Shown here in pieces: positions 17,512 to 26,890 of a stretch of 64,000 bases of DNA. The notes beneath the pieces were generated by a model. That model worked only from the letters and a program-made list of their open reading frames with translations, had not been told where the DNA came from and did not search any database. Source of the DNA: Calditrichota bacterium (lineage in GTDB: Bacteria; CLD3); NCBI GenBank assembly GCA_008501735.1, contig QQUF01000032.1:4742-68741 (forward strand). Reading direction: 5' to 3'. The position numbers and the translations under genes are program-made. Every line of letters starts with the position of its first letter. Within the stretch, counting starts at the first letter, position 1.

Positions 17512-20445
17512 TTATTTTAAGAAAAGCATTTTGCGGGTTTGTGAGAATTTTCCTGCTTCAAGTCGGTAAAAATAAACGCCACTCGAAACTTGCATTCCAT
17601 TTGAATTTGTTCCATTCCAAACGATTGTGCTTTTAGGGGTTACTAATTCAAACTCGTTTACTTTTTCACCCAAAATATTAAAAATCGTGATTTTTCCGAT
17701 TTCGTTGTTACCTAAATCATAACTGATTTTTGTGCTTGGATTAAAAGGGTTTGGGAAGTTTTGTGATAGTGAAAACTCCTTAGGCACATTTTGTTCTTCT
17801 TCTGTACTAACAAAAGTAATGTCTGCTTCGAGTGAAACTTGTATAGGAGTTCCCTGAGCATCGTGTTGAATTTCAAGGGTTGCTAAGAATGTATCAATTG
17901 TATTTACATCAAGTTCTACAAAAACTTTTTCAGATTGTCCGGGTTCGATTGTAAAAGTTGTTGGGCTTGTAATAGCAAAATCTGAAGCATTCGCTCCTGC
18001 AAGAGTAATTCCTGTAACATTAATTATTTGCCCGCCAACATTGTAAACTGTTACTGAATCACTTCCGACAATGTTCGGTGCTGTTGTGTAGTTTGAATTA
18101 TAAAAATTGAGGACATCGCTGTCAGAGAAAATTAATGAAGGTCCTGTTCCTGTACCAACGAAAACTTGTGTAGCGTTGCTTCCGTCAGTTTCGTAAAGAC
18201 TGCCATTGATGTCGTAAACAACGGTTGTGGCGTATGAGTAAATATTTCCTTGGGTTACTCCTGTATCAACAAAACTTAAGTCAGTTCCATTATAAACCAC
18301 ATTTCCACCTTGAAGTACCCAATTTCCATTTTGGAAATTACCGTCTCTTCGGTAGAGTTTGTATTCTGAAGCAGGATAAGAAGATTGAAGTTGTTCAGTA
18401 TCGCTTGCATAACAACGAATCATTGGAATTACTTGACCGTAAAGAGGAACTAATGCTTCGAGTAAAGACCAATTTGAAGTTCCAATTTGAAGGTAAAAAT
18501 GGTTGTTTTTGAATAAATTCGGAAGATTTAAACTTGTGTCTCCTCCAAGTGAAATTCTGTCAATCCCAACTTGTTCAACTGCGACAAAGAAGTCTCCATT
18601 TCCAACTTCAACACCTAAGCCAGTAGCTTGGTCAACGAAATCAATGTTTACGAATCCACCAAAAGGTGAAGTCTGTTGTAAAATATCAGTTTCTGCAATA
18701 AGGTTATTTGGTAATCCATTTTGTGTTGCTGAAAGGATTTTGACTTTGTATTCAGAAGTTGCAATTGCTCCTGTTGGAATAAAAATCTTAACTGAGTCAA
18801 TCAAACCATTACCTGTAAAACCAACTTCTGAAAGATTAAATTTACTTGCAAAAGTTGAGTTATTTGGGTTGTTGAGTCCTGGAGGAGAGCCGGGAAGAAT
18901 TGATTGAAATTCACTTGTTCCGTCGTCGTATTTAAGTTCTAAGCTGTTTACACCAGGTTGACCCCAATTATGACTTACGCTGTTAGTGTCAGCATTTGAA
19001 ATTAGTGAACCTGATCTCACAAGTTGAGTTGTGAACTTGTAAACATTATTTGCAGGGTCTTGAAGAAGGTTTTGTGGAGAGTAGCTGAAATTACCCAAAG
19101 AGTCTTTTGCAGAAAAATAATAGTAAGCATTTGTAGTTTGAACATTTGGAATCATCGGGATTGGAGCATTGTAATAATTTTCCTGAACTTCTGTCATTGG
19201 GACTTCTGTAAAACTTCCAAAGTCTCCAAACCTGTAATGCATTTTTGCAAATTCAACACCAGCGTTGTCAAAAATTAAAGCAGAAGTTGAAAAATCACTT
19301 ACAAAATTGTCATTGCTTTCAATTTGTGTTGGAAAGAAAATATTAGGTCCAGCAACGTCAAATTGTGAGAAAATGTGAAAATCATCAATGTACCAAACGT
19401 CAAAGTATTCTGTTTGGCTTGTGGTTGCGTGGTTTCTAAATCTAAGTTGAAAATTCGGATGGTAAGCGTTTTGTGGTAAAGTAAAATATTGGAAATCGAA
19501 ATTGCTTTGTGATTGTCCTCCTGGAAGTTGCACAATAGATTCCCAAAAGCCACCACTACCCCAAAACTCACAAATGAGAGAATCATTTTCTTCAGGAGTA
19601 TTTCCATTTCCTCCTCTTTGTGTACGAAATTCAACTATAACATTAGATTCAAAACTCAAGTCAAGTACACAAGTTTTAACAACATCAACTCCGTCAGGAT
19701 TTCCATTAAGTTCTAAAGCTCTTGTTCCAGAAGGTGGATTTATTACATCAGGGCTATTTACCCAATTATTTCCATCATTGTCAGAAGGAATCCAAAAAGC
19801 AGGATTTAAAGAACTTGCTTCAAAATCATCAAAGATTGGTAAGTAACAAGGAAGAGGTGGTGGAGGTTCTTCACCAATGTAAAAATCATCAATGAACCAA
19901 GTATCGTTGTGAGCATTCGGGTTAATTACTGCTGTTGCATAATTTCTGAATCTAATTTTAAAATTCGGGTGGAAAGCACCACCGGGCAGAACAAAAGAAT
20001 AATCTGTAAAATTTGTTTCCGCAACAGTGCCACCTGGTAAAGCAAGAATTGGAACCCAATTGTTTGTGAAATTGTAGTATTCACAAATTAAAGAATCTTG
20101 AGGCTCAGGGATATTTCCATTTCCAGCCATTTGGACACTAAATTGTAAAAGAGTTTGTGCAGGAGCAGTTGAAAGGTCAATCGTACAAGTTACAACAGTA
20201 TCGGAAGTGCTTGGGTTTCCGTCAAGTTGCAAAGCATTTGGAAAAGATGGTGGATTTAAAACATTTGGGCTATTAATCCAATTGTTCCCATCACTTGCAC
20301 TTGTTTCTACCCAAATGCTTGTGTCAAGGCTTGTTCCGTCAAAATTATCAGAAACAGGAATTGTACACTGTGAATGAGTTAAGTTTGAGAAGTAAAGAAC
20401 TAAACTAAATGAGAGAATGAGTTTTGTTAGTAAAAGATTTTTCAT
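17512..20445 (-). CDS. Large secreted T9SS surface protein with duplicated N-terminal domain
   Basis: 977 residues. A signal peptide of about 25 residues is followed by two tandem copies of a MAM/LamG-like jelly-roll module; compare 'DGNNWINSPNVLNPP' with 'DGNNWVNSPDVINPP'. Fibronectin-like beta regions follow, then a choice-of-anchor D-type domain ('NASDFAITSPTTFTIEPGQS'). The T9SS type A sorting domain comprises the last 85 residues: 'LSQNFPNPFNPSTKISYDL' and 'NGMQVSSGVYFYRLEAG'. It should be exported across the outer membrane and attached to the surface or released. Binding target unknown. Confidence 0.88.
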   Translation of the reverse strand: MKNLLLTKLILSFSLVLYFSNLTHSQCTIPVSDNFDGTSLDTSIWVETSASDGNNWINSPNVLNPPSFPNALQLDGNPSTSDTVVTCTIDLSTAPAQTLLQFSVQMAGNGNIPEPQDSLICEYYNFTNNWVPILALPGGTVAETNFTDYSFVLPGGAFHPNFKIRFRNYATAVINPNAHNDTWFIDDFYIGEEPPPPLPCYLPIFDDFEASSLNPAFWIPSDNDGNNWVNSPDVINPPSGTRALELNGNPDGVDVVKTCVLDLSFESNVIVEFRTQRGGNGNTPEENDSLICEFWGSGGFWESIVQLPGGQSQSNFDFQYFTLPQNAYHPNFQLRFRNHATTSQTEYFDVWYIDDFHIFSQFDVAGPNIFFPTQIESNDNFVSDFSTSALIFDNAGVEFAKMHYRFGDFGSFTEVPMTEVQENYYNAPIPMIPNVQTTNAYYYFSAKDSLGNFSYSPQNLLQDPANNVYKFTTQLVRSGSLISNADTNSVSHNWGQPGVNSLELKYDDGTSEFQSILPGSPPGLNNPNNSTFASKFNLSEVGFTGNGLIDSVKIFIPTGAIATSEYKVKILSATQNGLPNNLIAETDILQQTSPFGGFVNIDFVDQATGLGVEVGNGDFFVAVEQVGIDRISLGGDTSLNLPNLFKNNHFYLQIGTSNWSLLEALVPLYGQVIPMIRCYASDTEQLQSSYPASEYKLYRRDGNFQNGNWVLQGGNVVYNGTDLSFVDTGVTQGNIYSYATTVVYDINGSLYETDGSNATQVFVGTGTGPSLIFSDSDVLNFYNSNYTTAPNIVGSDSVTVYNVGGQIINVTGITLAGANASDFAITSPTTFTIEPGQSEKVFVELDVNTIDTFLATLEIQHDAQGTPIQVSLEADITFVSTEEEQNVPKEFSLSQNFPNPFNPSTKISYDLGNNEIGKITIFNILGEKVNEFELVTPKSTIVWNGTNSNGMQVSSGVYFYRLEAGKFSQTRKMLFLK

Positions 20446-20543
20446 CTTTGATTTCCTCTTGGTTAAAGTCTTGTGAGCGAGAAGTGCGGTAATTTAAATC
20501 ACAACTTCACAATTCCAAAAGATAAATTCAAAGAACACAAAAG

Positions 20544-22748
20544 TTAAGGGCTAATTTTGAAATTTTTTAATCTCAAAGAATTTGAGACAACTGAAACAGA
20601 ACTTAATGCCATTGCTGCTCCTGCGAAAATTGGGTTGAGGAATCCAAAAACTGCCAAAGGAATTCCGATTACGTTGTAAATGAAAGCCCAAAAGAGATTT
20701 TGGTGAATTATTTTTACGGTTGATTTTGCAAGATTAATAGCGGTTACAATTTTGGAAATATCGCCACCAAGAATTGTGATTGAAGCTGTTTCCATTGCGA
20801 TGTCTGTTCCTGTTGCCATTGCAATTCCTACGTCAGATTGAGCTAAAGCTGGAGCGTCATTGATTCCGTCTCCAACCATTGCGACAACTTTTTTCTCGTT
20901 CTGTAAATCGCTAATAATTTTGAATTTATCGTTTGGCAAGACTTCTGAATAAAATTTTGAAATGCCAAGTTTTTGAGAAATAATTTCCGCAGTTTTGCTC
21001 GTGTCTCCTGTAATTAAAACTGACTCAATGGAATTTTCTTTAAGGTCTGAAATCATCTTGGAAGCGTTTGGCTTCGCAGAATCACTGACGGCAATTATTC
21101 CGATAATTTCTTTGTCTTTTGCTACTAAAATATTTGTGAAACCATTTTCTGAAAACTCTTCAAATTGTGTCTGTAAGTCTCCAAGAGAAATTTCATTTTG
21201 CTCCAAAAGTTTCTTGTTGCCAATTAAAATTTCTGAGCCTTTGATTTTACCTTTTATTCCAAAACCAGTAATTGCTTCAAAACTTTCGGCTCTTTCAGAA
21301 GCAATTCCTTTTTCTTTTGCAAAGTCCAAAATTGCTTTTGAAATCGGGTGTTCAGAATCTCTTTCGAGTGAGCTTGCAAAACTTAAAAGTTGGCTTTCAG
21401 AGTGGTTCTGTGAAACTGCGATTTTGGTAACTTTTGGCTTTCCTTCTGTGAGAGTTCCTGTCTTGTCGAAAGCGACGATGTTTACCTCTTTCAGCTTTTC
21501 GAGACTTTCGGCATTTTTTATTAAAATTCCAAGTTCTGCACCTTTTCCTGTTCCTGTGATAATTGCAGTTGGAGTTGCAAGTCCCATTGCACAAGGGCAA
21601 GCAATTACGAGAACCGAAACCGAATTAATCAAAGCAGTTGTAAAATCTCCATCAAAAATCATCCAACCTGCGAAGCCTATAATTGCTATTAAAATTACAA
21701 CGGGTGCAAAGATTGAAGCGATTTTATCTGTTAGCTGTTGGATTGGAGCTTTGGAACTTTGGGCTGTTTGGACAGTTTGAATTATTTTTGCCAAAAAAGT
21801 GTCCTGCCCGATTTGAGTAGTTTCAAGCGTGAAAGATTTTGAAGTGTTTAAAGAACCTCCGATGACTTTTTGTCCTTTTGCTCTGTCGGCTGGAATACTT
21901 TCGCCTGTAATCATTGATTCGTCAATCGAAGGATTTCCGTCGAAAATTATTCCGTCAGTTGGAATTATTTCGCCAGGTTTGACAAGTAAAAGGTCGCCGA
22001 TTTTTACATTTTTTAGTTCAACTTCCTCAACACCATTTTCAGTTAGTTTGTGAGCAATCTTTGGAGTAAGATTCATCAGCTTTTTAATTGCACTTGAGGT
22101 GTTAGACTTTGCTCTTGTCTCAAGCCATTTTCCGAGTAGAATCAAACAAATTACTGTCGAAGCGGAGTCAAAGTAAATGTTGTTCATTTGGTCAGTGATT
22201 CCCAAAAGTTCAGGCGAAAAAGTTACAACTGTGGAAAAAAGAAAAGCTGCTCCTGTTCCAACTGAAACGAGAGTGTTCATATCGGCAGAAAATTGAGTTG
22301 CTCCTTTAAAAGCGTGAATGAAAAAATCTTTCCCTGAGTAAAAAAGGACAATGAAAGTGCTGATGAATTGCAAAAAATTGGAAATTTGCATTCGATTTCC
22401 TTCCATCAGCCAATGTTCAAAAGGAGGAAAAATCATTGGAAACATTGAAAGGAAAAGAACAAGGAATGAGAAGGGTAAAGCTACGAAAAATTTGAGTCTT
22501 GATTTTTCGACTTCTTCGGAATCGTCTGTTGTTTCACCTTGTTGGATTTCGGTTGCAGTGAATCCCATTTTATTGACTTTAACTACCAATTCTTCTTCGG
22601 GAATTTTTTGTTCGGTTGTTACGACTGCGGAGTTTGTTGCAAGATTGACTTTTGCGTCAAGGACGCCTTCAATTTTGCGGAATCCTTTCTCGACTCGCAT
22701 CACACAAGAAGCACAAGTCATTCCGTCAATTTTGAAAAATCTTTCCAT
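20544..22748 (-). CDS. copA: Copper-translocating P-type ATPase
   Basis: A P1B-type ATPase that exports Cu(I) from the cytoplasm. 734 residues. A single N-terminal heavy-metal-associated domain has 'GMTCASC' (Cys12, Cys15). Eight membrane helices include the metal-binding 'CPCAMGLATPTA'. The actuator has 'TGES', the phosphorylation site 'DKTGTLTEG', the nucleotide domain 'SEHPIS', and the hinge 'GDGINDAPALAQSDVG'. The CPC motif and the GMTCASC domain support copper (or silver). It lies 61 bases after the reductase-subunit gene on the same strand, with a palindrome in the gap. The long plus-strand frame across it (20995-21780) is a shadow. Confidence 0.95.
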   Translation of the reverse strand: MERFFKIDGMTCASCVMRVEKGFRKIEGVLDAKVNLATNSAVVTTEQKIPEEELVVKVNKMGFTATEIQQGETTDDSEEVEKSRLKFFVALPFSFLVLFLSMFPMIFPPFEHWLMEGNRMQISNFLQFISTFIVLFYSGKDFFIHAFKGATQFSADMNTLVSVGTGAAFLFSTVVTFSPELLGITDQMNNIYFDSASTVICLILLGKWLETRAKSNTSSAIKKLMNLTPKIAHKLTENGVEEVELKNVKIGDLLLVKPGEIIPTDGIIFDGNPSIDESMITGESIPADRAKGQKVIGGSLNTSKSFTLETTQIGQDTFLAKIIQTVQTAQSSKAPIQQLTDKIASIFAPVVILIAIIGFAGWMIFDGDFTTALINSVSVLVIACPCAMGLATPTAIITGTGKGAELGILIKNAESLEKLKEVNIVAFDKTGTLTEGKPKVTKIAVSQNHSESQLLSFASSLERDSEHPISKAILDFAKEKGIASERAESFEAITGFGIKGKIKGSEILIGNKKLLEQNEISLGDLQTQFEEFSENGFTNILVAKDKEIIGIIAVSDSAKPNASKMISDLKENSIESVLITGDTSKTAEIISQKLGISKFYSEVLPNDKFKIISDLQNEKKVVAMVGDGINDAPALAQSDVGIAMATGTDIAMETASITILGGDISKIVTAINLAKSTVKIIHQNLFWAFIYNVIGIPLAVFGFLNPIFAGAAMALSSVSVVSNSLRLKNFKISP

Positions 22749-22765
22749 TGGTGGGGGCTTTCAGG

Positions 22766-22796
22766 GTAGAAAAGACGCACATTCGTGCGTCTCTAC
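22766..22796. repeat. GTAGA...GACGCAC palindromic repeat
   Basis: Inverted repeat with arms AGACGCAC and GTGCGTCT inside flanking GTAGA/TCTAC, between the stop of the reductase subunit gene and the start of copA. It belongs to the same general family as 17478-17504. Confidence 0.8.
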
Positions 22797-22809
22797 GGAA
22801 AATAAAAAT

Positions 22810-23799
22810 TTAAAAACCTGCTAATTCTTCCAAAGCTCTTTTGACAAAAACTCTGACCATTTTCTTTCTGTAAAGTGGAGGAGCATTAGTTAAGTCCAAA
22901 GGTTTAGCGATTTTGTAAGCGAGTTCTGAGGCTTGAGCGATTAATTCTTGAGTCGGTTTTTTCCCTTCAAGAAGTTTTGAGGCTTCGGGAACTTCCATTG
23001 GTGAAGATTGAATTGCTGTCATCACGATTCTTGGGTTTTCCATTTCTCCATTTGCATTTTCTACGTAACTAACTGCAACTCCAAGCATTGGATAATCAAT
23101 TGTTTCGCGTCTGCGGAGTTTGTGATAAGTTGCTTTGAAACCTTTTGGTGAATTTGGAATGTTTACTGAAACTAAAATTTCGTTAGGCTGAATTCTTCGC
23201 CATTCCATTCCGTCTTCGTTGTAAAATTCGTCTAATGGAATTGTTCTTTCACCACTGTTCGAAAGAAAAGTTACGGTCGCATTTAAAGTTATGAGAGCAG
23301 GAACGATGTCAGTTGAAATTATTGCACGACAACTTGAACTTCCAGGAGCAACGTGGCAAATTGTTCCGTCTTTTTTCATACAGTAACCGAGAGATTTTCT
23401 CCAGAAAAAAGATTGGTTGTAGTAGTAGCAACGAGTGTCAAGCAAGACATTTCCGCCGATTGTTCCTTTGTTACGGAGTGTTACAGTTGCAACTTTTCCT
23501 GCTGCAAGTGCTAAGACGGGAAACTTTTCTTGAATCTTTTTATTTGAAGTAATTTCGGCAATTGTAACTGCTGCACCAAGTTTTAAGCCTTCTGAGTCTG
23601 AAAACTCAGTTGATTTAAGTTCTTTTAATTTGTCAAGACCAATGAGATAATTTGGAGTGAAAAGCTTTTGCTTCATACTGACAAGTAAGTCAGTTCCACC
23701 AGCAATAACTTTTGCCTCATCTGAGTGCTTATCTAAAAGTTCTACAGCTTCTTTGAGTGTTTCAGGTGCTAAAAACTGAAACTTAGGTAAAGTCATCAT
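22810..23799 (-). CDS. Molybdenum hydroxylase FAD subunit, 4-hydroxybenzoyl-CoA reductase beta-like
   Basis: 329 residues of the xanthine-dehydrogenase-family FAD-binding fold: 'VIAGGTDLLVSMKQKL' near residue 31, 'TLRNKGTIGGNVLLDTR' near 107, and a C-terminal CO-dehydrogenase flavoprotein domain. Between them is an extra loop with Cys124, Cys140, Cys148 and Cys157. The spacing (16, 8, 9) equals that of the four cysteines that hold the additional 4Fe-4S cluster in the Thauera 4-hydroxybenzoyl-CoA reductase beta subunit, as I recall them. The molybdenum and 2Fe-2S subunits are not next to it, so it stands alone here. Substrate not determined. Confidence 0.85.
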   Translation of the reverse strand: MMTLPKFQFLAPETLKEAVELLDKHSDEAKVIAGGTDLLVSMKQKLFTPNYLIGLDKLKELKSTEFSDSEGLKLGAAVTIAEITSNKKIQEKFPVLALAAGKVATVTLRNKGTIGGNVLLDTRCYYYNQSFFWRKSLGYCMKKDGTICHVAPGSSSCRAIISTDIVPALITLNATVTFLSNSGERTIPLDEFYNEDGMEWRRIQPNEILVSVNIPNSPKGFKATYHKLRRRETIDYPMLGVAVSYVENANGEMENPRIVMTAIQSSPMEVPEASKLLEGKKPTQELIAQASELAYKIAKPLDLTNAPPLYRKKMVRVFVKRALEELAGF

Positions 23800-23946
23800 T
23801 TTGCAAAACTTTCCTTAATTTATTCTAATTTATTTTTAAGTTCATTTTAATCGCCTCGCAATTTAACCAAAATTTTATCAAAAATTTATAATTTCATTCA
23901 GATTTTTAACAAAACATTTTTAGATTTTCCTCAAACGTCTTAACGA

Positions 23947-25287
23947 ATGGGTTTGATAATGAAAAATATCTTAGCTTTGACTTGTCTTTTTATAGTTTTG
24001 AGTTCTGTAAATGCACAATTCTGTCCAATCAATTTAAATCTAACTGGCAATTTCCTTGAGATTGAGGAGTCAACAGAATTCCAAAATAATGACGTGAATA
24101 TGGGAAATGCGGTAAATAATTGTCTTGAAGGTTTTAATTCAAATGGCTCAGATTACTTAGTTTCATTTGTTCCACCAACAAGTGGCAAATACGATTTTGT
24201 CTTGGAAAATTATAACTTTGACGCACAACTTTATGTCTTGAGTCAGTGCAATCCTTTGGTTTGTGTTCAAGGTGCAAATGTTTCAGGATTTTCTTCTTCA
24301 CCTCTTAATACTTTAGCTTTACCTGATGTGAATTTACAAGCAGGAGTGAATTACATTGTTGCTGTCGACGGGTGGCAAAGCAATGATTATGGTGATTTTA
24401 AATTAAGTATTGGTGAGAATTTAGTGACTTTTGGAACACATTTTTCAGATCCACAAAATGATTTTGTTGATGGAACAATTGGAGACGATTTGAAAAAAAT
24501 TAGCACTAACTTCACTTCGAGCGGAGTAGTTTTTGAATTAGAATTTTATGGGAATGTAAAAAAACCATCACTCTTTGGAAATTTAGGAACTTTTGCTTCG
24601 ATTTCAATTGATTTAGATAAAAATGAATTTACAGGAAACCCAATTTCCTATTCAGACCAAATGGCATTTTTTTCGGATAAAAACCATTTAGGCTGTGAAC
24701 TTTTTCTTGATATTGGAACTTACCTTAAATTTAATGGAAGTTTCCCTAGTCTTGAAAATTCAAACATTAGCGATGAAGTATCTATTTGGGATGAAAATTG
24801 GTCTAAGATTGCCACTGAAAACAATGTTGTTTACTCGCAGAATAAAATTACAGTAACTCTAGGTAATAATTTTTTGAATGGAGTTTCGGATTTTAACTTT
24901 GCCGTCGGAGCAGAAACTTTTGCAGGAACGAAAGATATCGTACCAGAATTTGGAAGGTTAAACACAGCACTTCCAACAGATTTGAATGAGACTCCAAATC
25001 AAACTTTACCTACAAACTTTCATCTTTCTAACTTCCCAAACCCTTTTAATCCAACAACTACGATTAATTACGAATTACGAATTACAAATTACAAATTTGG
25101 TAAATTGGTAATTTGTAATGTTATAGGACAAAAGGTAAAAGAATTTGTTTTGGAAAATGCAAAAGGTTCAGTTATTTGGAATGGAATTGATTATTTAGGC
25201 AATCAAGTAGCGAGTGGAATTTATTTCTATCGAATTGAGACAGGATTTGAGAATTCAAAAATTCATAAAATGGTATTGATAAAATAA
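23947..25287 (+). CDS. Secreted T9SS type A protein
   Basis: 446 residues. A signal peptide ending near 'SSVNAQF' follows one of two possible starts (ATG at 23947 or 23959). The first 150 residues include a pre-peptidase-like beta domain ('YLVSFVPPTSGKYDFVL'); the middle is unassigned. The last 90 residues are a T9SS sorting domain ('NFPNPFNPTTTINYEL', 'QVASGIYFYRIETG'). Four copies of the heptamer AATTACG/AATTACA (25066-25093) encode the 'NYELRITNYK' stretch inside the sorting domain. The 3' end closely resembles that of the M30-like protease gene at 30851. Function unknown. Confidence 0.85.
   Translation: MGLIMKNILALTCLFIVLSSVNAQFCPINLNLTGNFLEIEESTEFQNNDVNMGNAVNNCLEGFNSNGSDYLVSFVPPTSGKYDFVLENYNFDAQLYVLSQCNPLVCVQGANVSGFSSSPLNTLALPDVNLQAGVNYIVAVDGWQSNDYGDFKLSIGENLVTFGTHFSDPQNDFVDGTIGDDLKKISTNFTSSGVVFELEFYGNVKKPSLFGNLGTFASISIDLDKNEFTGNPISYSDQMAFFSDKNHLGCELFLDIGTYLKFNGSFPSLENSNISDEVSIWDENWSKIATENNVVYSQNKITVTLGNNFLNGVSDFNFAVGAETFAGTKDIVPEFGRLNTALPTDLNETPNQTLPTNFHLSNFPNPFNPTTTINYELRITNYKFGKLVICNVIGQKVKEFVLENAKGSVIWNGIDYLGNQVASGIYFYRIETGFENSKIHKMVLIK
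25066..25093 (+). repeat. Heptamer tandem repeat within a T9SS sorting domain
   Basis: Four head-to-tail copies of the 7-mer AATTACG (the last two AATTACA). Three copies equal 21 bp or seven residues, so one reading frame yields the repeated peptide NYELRIT. The same 7-mer array occurs at 31041-31068. Confidence 0.9.
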
Positions 25288-25368
25288 TTCAAAAACACGC
25301 CTCAGAATTATTTCTTTCCACTAAAAATAAATTAAAGGAATGGACTTTTTTTACTTAAATTTAGAAGT

Positions 25369-25400
25369 AATTTTTAGGTAATTAGGTTCACAAAATTTCG
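25369..25400 (+). promoter_or_regulatory. Possible gdhA promoter box
   Basis: TAATTTTTAGGTAAT lies about 30 bases before the gdhA start and is nearly identical to AATTTTTAGGTAAC before lysC (27641). A shared promoter or binding site for amino-acid genes is possible. The separate ribosome binding site is GAGGAAAG at 25399-25406. Confidence 0.3.
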
Positions 25401-25412
25401 AGGAAAGTTTCT

Positions 25413-26828
25413 ATGTCAGCTATTAGTTTTTTCGACCAAGTCAATCGTAACTTTGACCGAGCAGCTTCTCTTATGAGTTATGATTCAGGTTTACTACACC
25501 AAATTAAAGTTTGTAACAGTGTTTATTATACAACTTTTCCACTTCGCAGAGATGATGGTTCAATTGAAACAATTGAGGCTTGGAGAGCAGAACATAGTCA
25601 ACATAAACTTCCCACAAAAGGTGGAATTCGTTACAGTATGGCTGTAAATGAAGATGAAGTTAAAGCACTTTCAGCTCTTATGACTTATAAATGTGCAATT
25701 GTTGACGTGCCTTTCGGAGGTGCAAAAGGTGGAATCAAAATTAGTCGTCCTCGTTACTCACAAAATGAACTTGAGAGACTAACAAGACGTTATACTTTTG
25801 AACTTGTAAGAAAAAACTTTATTGGACCTGGAGTTGATGTTCCAGCTCCTGATTACGGCTCTGGTGCTGCGGAAATGGCTTGGATTGCTGATACTTACGC
25901 TGCAATTACTCCTTCACAAATTGACAGCCTTGCTTGTGTAACAGGAAAACCAATTGGGCAAGGTGGAGTTCGTGGAAGAACAGAAGCAACTGGGCGTGGA
26001 GTATTTTTTGGAATTAGACAACTTTGTGACTACCCTGAAGATATGAAAAAATTAGGTTTGGAAACGGGAATTAAAGGCAAAAGAGTAATCGTTCAAGGAC
26101 TCGGAAACGTTGGTTATCACGCTGCTAAGTTTATTCAAGAAGGTGGCGGAATTATCATTGGACTTTCAGAATACGAAGGCGGAGTTTATGACAAAAATGG
26201 AATAGATGTTGAAGACCTTGTCAAGCACCGAAAAGAAACTGGTTCAATTCTTCACTACAAAAATGCTCAAAATTTTGAACGTGGAAATGATGTTCTTGAG
26301 CAAGAGTGTGATATTTTAGTTCCTGCTGCATTAGAAAATCAAATTACAATGGAAAATGCTCCAAGAATTAAAGCCAAAATTATCGCAGAAGCAGCAAACG
26401 GACCAGTAACTTCCGATGCAAGTGAATATTTCACAAATTCAGGAAAGAAAATGGTAATACCAGATGCTTACTTAAATGCTGGTGGAGTTGTGGTTTCTTA
26501 TTTTGAATGGCTCAAAAACCTTTCTCACATTCGTTTTGGTAGAATGGAAAAAAGATTTGAGGAAGGTGCTTTTACGAGGCTTCTTGCAGCAGTTGAAAAT
26601 GCTTCTAATACGAAGTTTTCGGATTTGGAAATTAAAGAACTTACTCACGGTGCAGATGAAGAAGATTTGGTAAACTCTGGACTTGAGGAAACTATGATTG
26701 AAGCTTACAACCAAATTAGAGAAGTTAGGGCAAGACACAATAATAATATTGACTTGAGAACTGCTTCATTTATTAGTGCGATTGACAAAATTGCAAGTGC
26801 TTACTTATCTCTTGGCGTTTTTCCTTAA
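25413..26828 (+). CDS. gdhA: Glutamate dehydrogenase
   Basis: Interconverts glutamate with 2-oxoglutarate and ammonia using NAD(P)H. 471 residues. 'LPTKGGIRYS', the catalytic region 'TYKCAIVDVPFGGAKGGIK' (Lys93, Lys105), 'GPGVDVPAPD' and the Rossmann motif 'VQGLGNVGYHAA' identify the Glu/Leu/Phe/Val dehydrogenase family. GAGGAAAG lies upstream of the ATG. Cofactor preference cannot be told. A bidirectional terminator separates it from the convergent DinB gene. Confidence 0.95.
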   Translation: MSAISFFDQVNRNFDRAASLMSYDSGLLHQIKVCNSVYYTTFPLRRDDGSIETIEAWRAEHSQHKLPTKGGIRYSMAVNEDEVKALSALMTYKCAIVDVPFGGAKGGIKISRPRYSQNELERLTRRYTFELVRKNFIGPGVDVPAPDYGSGAAEMAWIADTYAAITPSQIDSLACVTGKPIGQGGVRGRTEATGRGVFFGIRQLCDYPEDMKKLGLETGIKGKRVIVQGLGNVGYHAAKFIQEGGGIIIGLSEYEGGVYDKNGIDVEDLVKHRKETGSILHYKNAQNFERGNDVLEQECDILVPAALENQITMENAPRIKAKIIAEAANGPVTSDASEYFTNSGKKMVIPDAYLNAGGVVVSYFEWLKNLSHIRFGRMEKRFEEGAFTRLLAAVENASNTKFSDLEIKELTHGADEEDLVNSGLEETMIEAYNQIREVRARHNNNIDLRTASFISAIDKIASAYLSLGVFP

Positions 26829-26851
26829 ACGATAAAAATTATTTCTATTGT

Positions 26852-26890
26852 TGGTAGCATTTCTCAAAGTAGAGATGCTACCATTTTTTT
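26852..26890. terminator. Bidirectional terminator between gdhA and the DinB gene
   Basis: The stem TGGTAGCATTTCT pairs with AGAGATGCTACCA (one G-T pair) and is followed by a run of T; the A-rich left side serves the opposite strand. Confidence 0.8.

Noticed and set aside
20995-21780. A 261-codon open frame on the plus strand
   Set aside because: It is antisense to the well-supported copper ATPase and has no independent motif or binding site.
25066-25093. Seven-base repeats as a small CRISPR or as coding for a coiled coil
   Set aside because: The unit is only 7 bp, head to tail, and the encoded NYELRIT peptide lies in a beta-sandwich sorting domain.
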